Source: Sulfitobacter sp.
GTDB lineage: Bacteria > Pseudomonadota > Alphaproteobacteria > Rhodobacterales > Rhodobacteraceae
DNA length: 7,934 nt
Direction of reading: 5' to 3'
Assembly: GCA_024636395.1 (NCBI GenBank)
Contig: JAGXHD010000069.1
Coordinates: 1-7,934, forward strand
In this document: positions 5,760 to 7,934 of the stretch, one piece after another
How the letters are laid out: every line of letters starts with the position of its first letter
Numbering within the stretch: position 1 is the first letter of the stretch
Position numbers and translations under genes: made by a program
Notes under the pieces: generated by a model
What the model was told of the DNA's origin: nothing
Databases searched by the model: none
The model's input: only the letters and a program-made list of their open reading frames with translations

Positions 5760-6560
5760 TTAGCCGACTGTCTGCAAGAATTGCTTGAGCCGGGCCGATT
5801 GTGGATTGCCGAAAAGAGTGTCGGGCGGGCCCTGTTCTTCGATGCGCCCTTCGAAAAGATAGATCACATGGGTCGCGACTTCCTTGGCGAATTTCATCTC
5901 GTGGGTGACGAGCAGCATGGTCCGGCCTTCGGCGGCAAGAGTGCGGATCACCGTGAGCACCTCGCCTACGAGCTCTGGATCGAGGGCGCTGGTCGGTTCA
6001 TCAAAGAGCATCACGCTGGGATCGACGGCCAGCGCCCGCGCGATTGCGGCGCGCTGCTGCTGGCCTCCGGACAGGAAGGACGGGAACGTGTCCGCTTTGT
6101 CCGCAAGGCCAACACGCTCCAGCAGGGTCATGGCCCGCGCGATGGCATCCGCACGCGGAATTTTGAGCACATGCACCGGCACTTCGATCACGTTTTCCAA
6201 AAGTGTCCGGTGGGTCCAGAGATTGAAGGCCTGAAAGACCATGCCCAGACGGGTACGGATCCGCTCGATCTGTCGGCGGTTGCGGGGCGTGCCGTCAGGG
6301 CGCATCTCGATCTGCTCTCCGCCGACGATGATCTGCCCGGAGCTGGGGGTTTCGAGGAAATTGATGCAGCGAAGAAATGTGGATTTTCCCGATCCGCTGC
6401 CGCCGATGATCGCGACCACATCGCCTTTCTGCGCCGTCAGGGAGACGCCTTTCAGCACTTCCAGATGCCCGAAGGATTTGTGCAGATCGCGCACCTGAAT
6501 GGCGGCGTCCTGTGGCTGGCGGGAGTCGACTTCTGATGCGGCCGGGTGCAGCGTTGCCAT
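5760..6560 (-). CDS. Polar amino-acid ABC transporter ATP-binding subunit, HisP/ArtP type
   Basis: The cytoplasmic ATPase that powers the importer, 266 residues. All nucleotide-binding motifs are intact: Walker A GGSGSGKST (53-61), Q-loop Q110, signature LSGGQQQR (163-170), Walker B VMLFDE (183-188), D-loop SALD (191-194) and switch H220. The pattern IINFLE-like RCINFLETPSSG (64-75) and THEMKFAKEVA (219-229) is typical of the HisP/GlnQ/ArtP branch. A 20-residue polar N-terminal extension precedes the first beta-strand and is longer than in E. coli HisP. The ATG at 6560 is supported by GAGGA 5 bases upstream. It is the first gene of the operon, 39 bases before the binding-protein gene. Its promoter must lie in the 82-base gap to the divergent TetR gene, where a palindrome overlaps the likely promoter positions. 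Confidence 0.96.
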   Translation of the reverse strand: MATLHPAASEVDSRQPQDAAIQVRDLHKSFGHLEVLKGVSLTAQKGDVVAIIGGSGSGKSTFLRCINFLETPSSGQIIVGGEQIEMRPDGTPRNRRQIERIRTRLGMVFQAFNLWTHRTLLENVIEVPVHVLKIPRADAIARAMTLLERVGLADKADTFPSFLSGGQQQRAAIARALAVDPSVMLFDEPTSALDPELVGEVLTVIRTLAAEGRTMLLVTHEMKFAKEVATHVIYLFEGRIEEQGPPDTLFGNPQSARLKQFLQTVG

Positions 6561-6596
6561 GGGCGTCCTCGTTTAATGGCTTGAAGTAATGACCGC

Positions 6597-6614
6597 CTTG
6601 CGTATTTATGCAAG
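6597..6614. promoter_or_regulatory. Candidate TetR-family operator (18-bp palindrome)
   Basis: CTTGCGTATTTATGCAAG is an inverted repeat with 8-bp arms (CTTGCGTA / TATGCAAG), one mismatch pair and a 2-bp centre. It is the strongest dyad in the 82-base gap between the divergent importer operon and TetR gene, and has the size TetR-family dimers bind. It ends two bases before a TATAAT on the plus strand, so it would occupy the -35/-10 spacer of the TetR promoter. It also lies about 36 bases before the ATPase start on the other side. A single site could therefore control both directions. This is inference from position and symmetry. Confidence 0.6.
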
Positions 6615-6616
6615 TG

Positions 6617-6622
6617 TATAAT
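6617..6622 (+). promoter_or_regulatory. Probable -10 box of the TetR-aminotransferase operon
   Basis: A perfect TATAAT lies 20 bases before the TTG start of the TetR gene, giving an estimated leader of about 14 bases that still contains the AAGGG ribosome binding site (6632-6636). At 17-18 bases spacing the -35 position reads CGCCTT or CCGCCT, a poor match. The promoter is therefore either weak or recognised mainly through its -10. For the importer operon on the other strand, only a weak pair (TTACCC, 17 bases, CATAAA) is visible. Confidence 0.45.
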
Positions 6623-6642
6623 TAAGCGGGTAAGGGCTTGTC

Positions 6643-7290
6643 TTGTCAGACGCAGCGCCAAAGTTCAGACGCGAGCCTGCCGGGGAGCGCAGGGAGGCGT
6701 TGATCGAGGCGGCACTCGTGCTTGTGGCGCAGCGCGGTGTGCGCGGTGCGACGGTGCGTGCGATAGCAGAACATGCACAGGTGACCCAAGGACTGATCCG
6801 CCACTACTTCTCCTCAAAGGAAGATCTGATGAGTGCGGCATACGCGTGGCATATGGAGCGGATGACCGCACTGACCTGCACCTCGGCGGGCAAGCCGCAG
6901 GGCTCGGCGCGCGGCAGGCTCGGCGCCTTCGTGACGCGGAGCCTGATGCCACCGGTTGTCGATCCCAGCTCGGTCAGTCTCTGGGCGGGCTTTCTCAATA
7001 CGGTGCGGGAGGATGCGCGGATGCGGTCTATCCACGAGCAGACCTACCGCGATTTTCGCGACCGTCTAGAGGCGCTCATCAGCGATGCGCTGCGCGAAGC
7101 GAAGATTGCGGCCACGCCGCGTGCGCTGCGCCGCCTCGCGATTGCCTGCAATGCGGTGATCGACGGGCTGTGGATGGAAGGCGGGGCTCTGCCCGATGCC
7201 TTCATGGCGGATGAGTTGCCGGAAATCGGTGTTAAATCCGTGGGAGCGATCATCGGGATCGATCTTACCGTAAAGGAGGAACGATTATGA
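6643..7290 (+). CDS. TetR-family transcriptional regulator, BetI-like, TTG start
   Basis: A 215-residue DNA-binding repressor-type protein. The helix-turn-helix is at about 17-62, with ATVRAIAEHAQVTQGLIRHY (36-55) followed by FSSKEDL, the family signature. The C-terminal ligand domain resembles BetI: SLWAGFLNTVREDARMRSIH (112-131) and IACNAVIDGLWMEGG (167-181). BetI senses choline in glycine-betaine synthesis, and the wider group often controls genes for quaternary amines, polyamines or amino acids; the effector here is unknown. An in-frame TAA at 6631-6633 means TTG at 6643 is the earliest usable start, and AAGGG lies 6 bases upstream. It is divergent from the ABC importer and overlaps the aminotransferase start as ATGA. 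Regulating both flanking units is likely through the palindrome at 6597-6614. Confidence 0.93.
   Translation: MSDAAPKFRREPAGERREALIEAALVLVAQRGVRGATVRAIAEHAQVTQGLIRHYFSSKEDLMSAAYAWHMERMTALTCTSAGKPQGSARGRLGAFVTRSLMPPVVDPSSVSLWAGFLNTVREDARMRSIHEQTYRDFRDRLEALISDALREAKIAATPRALRRLAIACNAVIDGLWMEGGALPDAFMADELPEIGVKSVGAIIGIDLTVKEERL
7273..7279 (+). promoter_or_regulatory. Near-perfect ribosome binding site for the aminotransferase gene
   Basis: AAGGAGG stands 7 bases before the ATG at 7287, inside the last codons of the TetR gene. It is the strongest Shine-Dalgarno in the window. It suggests the enzyme is made at a higher level than the TTG-started regulator from the same transcript. It also fixes the start at the ATGA overlap. 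Confidence 0.8.
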
Positions 7291-7934
7291 ACTATGCGTC
7301 AATTACACGGCGTCTGGCGGGCTTGGGCGGGGCGAAATGGGAGGTGCACCAGCGTGCCCAAGTGTTGGCGGCTCAGGGGCGTGACATTATCGATCTGACC
7401 ATCGGCGAGCCGGATGTACCGACGCCGCCCGGGCTGATCCAGACCGCGACGGCTGCGATGGAGCACGGGCGCACGGGATACTCCGATGGCCGCGGCGAGA
7501 CGGGACTGCGCGCGGCGTTGTCAGACCACTACACCTGCACGGTGGGGCGCAGCATCGTGCCGGACCAGATCATGTGTTTTCCGGGCACACAGACCTCGCT
7601 TTTCGCTGTGATGATGGCCGTAGCCGAAGAGGGCTGCGACGTGCTGGTGGGGGACCCGATGTATGCCACGTATGAAGGGGTCATCCGTGCGAGTGGGGCC
7701 AGGATGGTGCCCGTACCGCTGCGCGTGGAGAACGGGTTTCGCCTGCAGGCGGATGATATCGCAGCCCGTATAACGCCTGCGACCGTGGCGATCCTGCTGA
7801 CGACACCGCACAACCCGACTGGCGCGGTCCTGACCGGTGAGGATATCGACGCGATCGGGGCGCTGGCGCTCGAGCACGATCTGTGGATCATCTCTGATGA
7901 AGTCTATGAAGAGCTGATATTCGAGGGATCGACG
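7287..7934 (+). CDS. PLP-dependent class I/II aminotransferase (AspC/AAT-like), N-terminal 216 residues, truncated by the window edge
   Basis: The product should transfer an amino group between an amino acid and a 2-oxo acid in the cytoplasm, using pyridoxal phosphate. The translation begins MNYASITRRLAGLGGAKWEV. Fold-type I landmarks are in order: IGEPD (39-43), the cofactor phosphate loop PGTQ (99-102), Y126 (DPMYATYE), which stacks on the cofactor ring, N176 in TTPHNPTG (172-179), and D204 with Y207 in SDEVYEE (203-209), which contact the pyridine nitrogen and O3'. The Schiff-base lysine and the substrate-carboxylate arginine would lie beyond base 7934. Families of this type are about 380-400 residues long, so just over half is seen. 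It is translationally coupled to the TetR gene by an ATGA overlap. Substrate specificity cannot be told; the neighbouring importer suggests an imported amino acid or its derivative. Confidence 0.94.
   Translation, partial: MNYASITRRLAGLGGAKWEVHQRAQVLAAQGRDIIDLTIGEPDVPTPPGLIQTATAAMEHGRTGYSDGRGETGLRAALSDHYTCTVGRSIVPDQIMCFPGTQTSLFAVMMAVAEEGCDVLVGDPMYATYEGVIRASGARMVPVPLRVENGFRLQADDIAARITPATVAILLTTPHNPTGAVLTGEDIDAIGALALEHDLWIISDEVYEELIFEGST

Noticed and set aside
5754..6536. Plus-strand 260-codon frame
   Set aside because: It is the antisense shadow of the ATPase gene, in which every ABC motif is intact.

Overview
The window looks like chromosomal DNA from an alphaproteobacterium, most probably of the Rhodobacteraceae (roseobacter type). 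The grounds are a GC-rich coding style, the N-terminus of the pnp product, and the mix of a periplasmic amino-acid ABC importer, a GcvA-type LysR regulator and a BetI-like TetR regulator. The assignment rests on protein character, not on a database search. No RNA gene, insertion sequence, CRISPR array or origin is visible.

Layout. At 1-305 (minus) lies the 5' end of pnp (polynucleotide phosphorylase), running off the left edge. The 247-base gap at 306-552 carries small hairpins, a clear four-run G-quadruplex motif and a C-rich minus-strand transcript. At 553-2404 (minus) two overlapping genes form an operon: a 2-oxoglutarate dioxygenase of the gamma-butyrobetaine/trimethyllysine hydroxylase type, then an adducin-like class II aldolase family protein. 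A LysR regulator (2517-3407, plus) is transcribed divergently from them across an AT-rich 112-base gap with a palindrome. At 3418-6560 (minus) is a complete polar amino-acid ABC importer in the order ATPase, binding protein, permease, permease, as in artPIQM. At 6643-7934 (plus) a BetI-like TetR regulator starts with TTG and overlaps by 4 bases a PLP-dependent class I/II aminotransferase, which is cut by the right edge. A palindrome beside a TATAAT box in the 82-base gap between importer and regulator is a good operator candidate.

How the genes may work together (inference). The importer is of the basic amino-acid (HisJ/LAO) type. The dioxygenase keeps aromatic residues at all four positions of the trimethylammonium cage of human gamma-butyrobetaine hydroxylase. 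The aminotransferase and the class II aldolase-fold enzyme could supply further steps. Together the block reads as a candidate uptake and breakdown locus for a cationic or quaternary-ammonium amino-acid-like compound, controlled by LysR and TetR proteins. The exact substrate cannot be read from the sequence, and the two halves may be independent loci.
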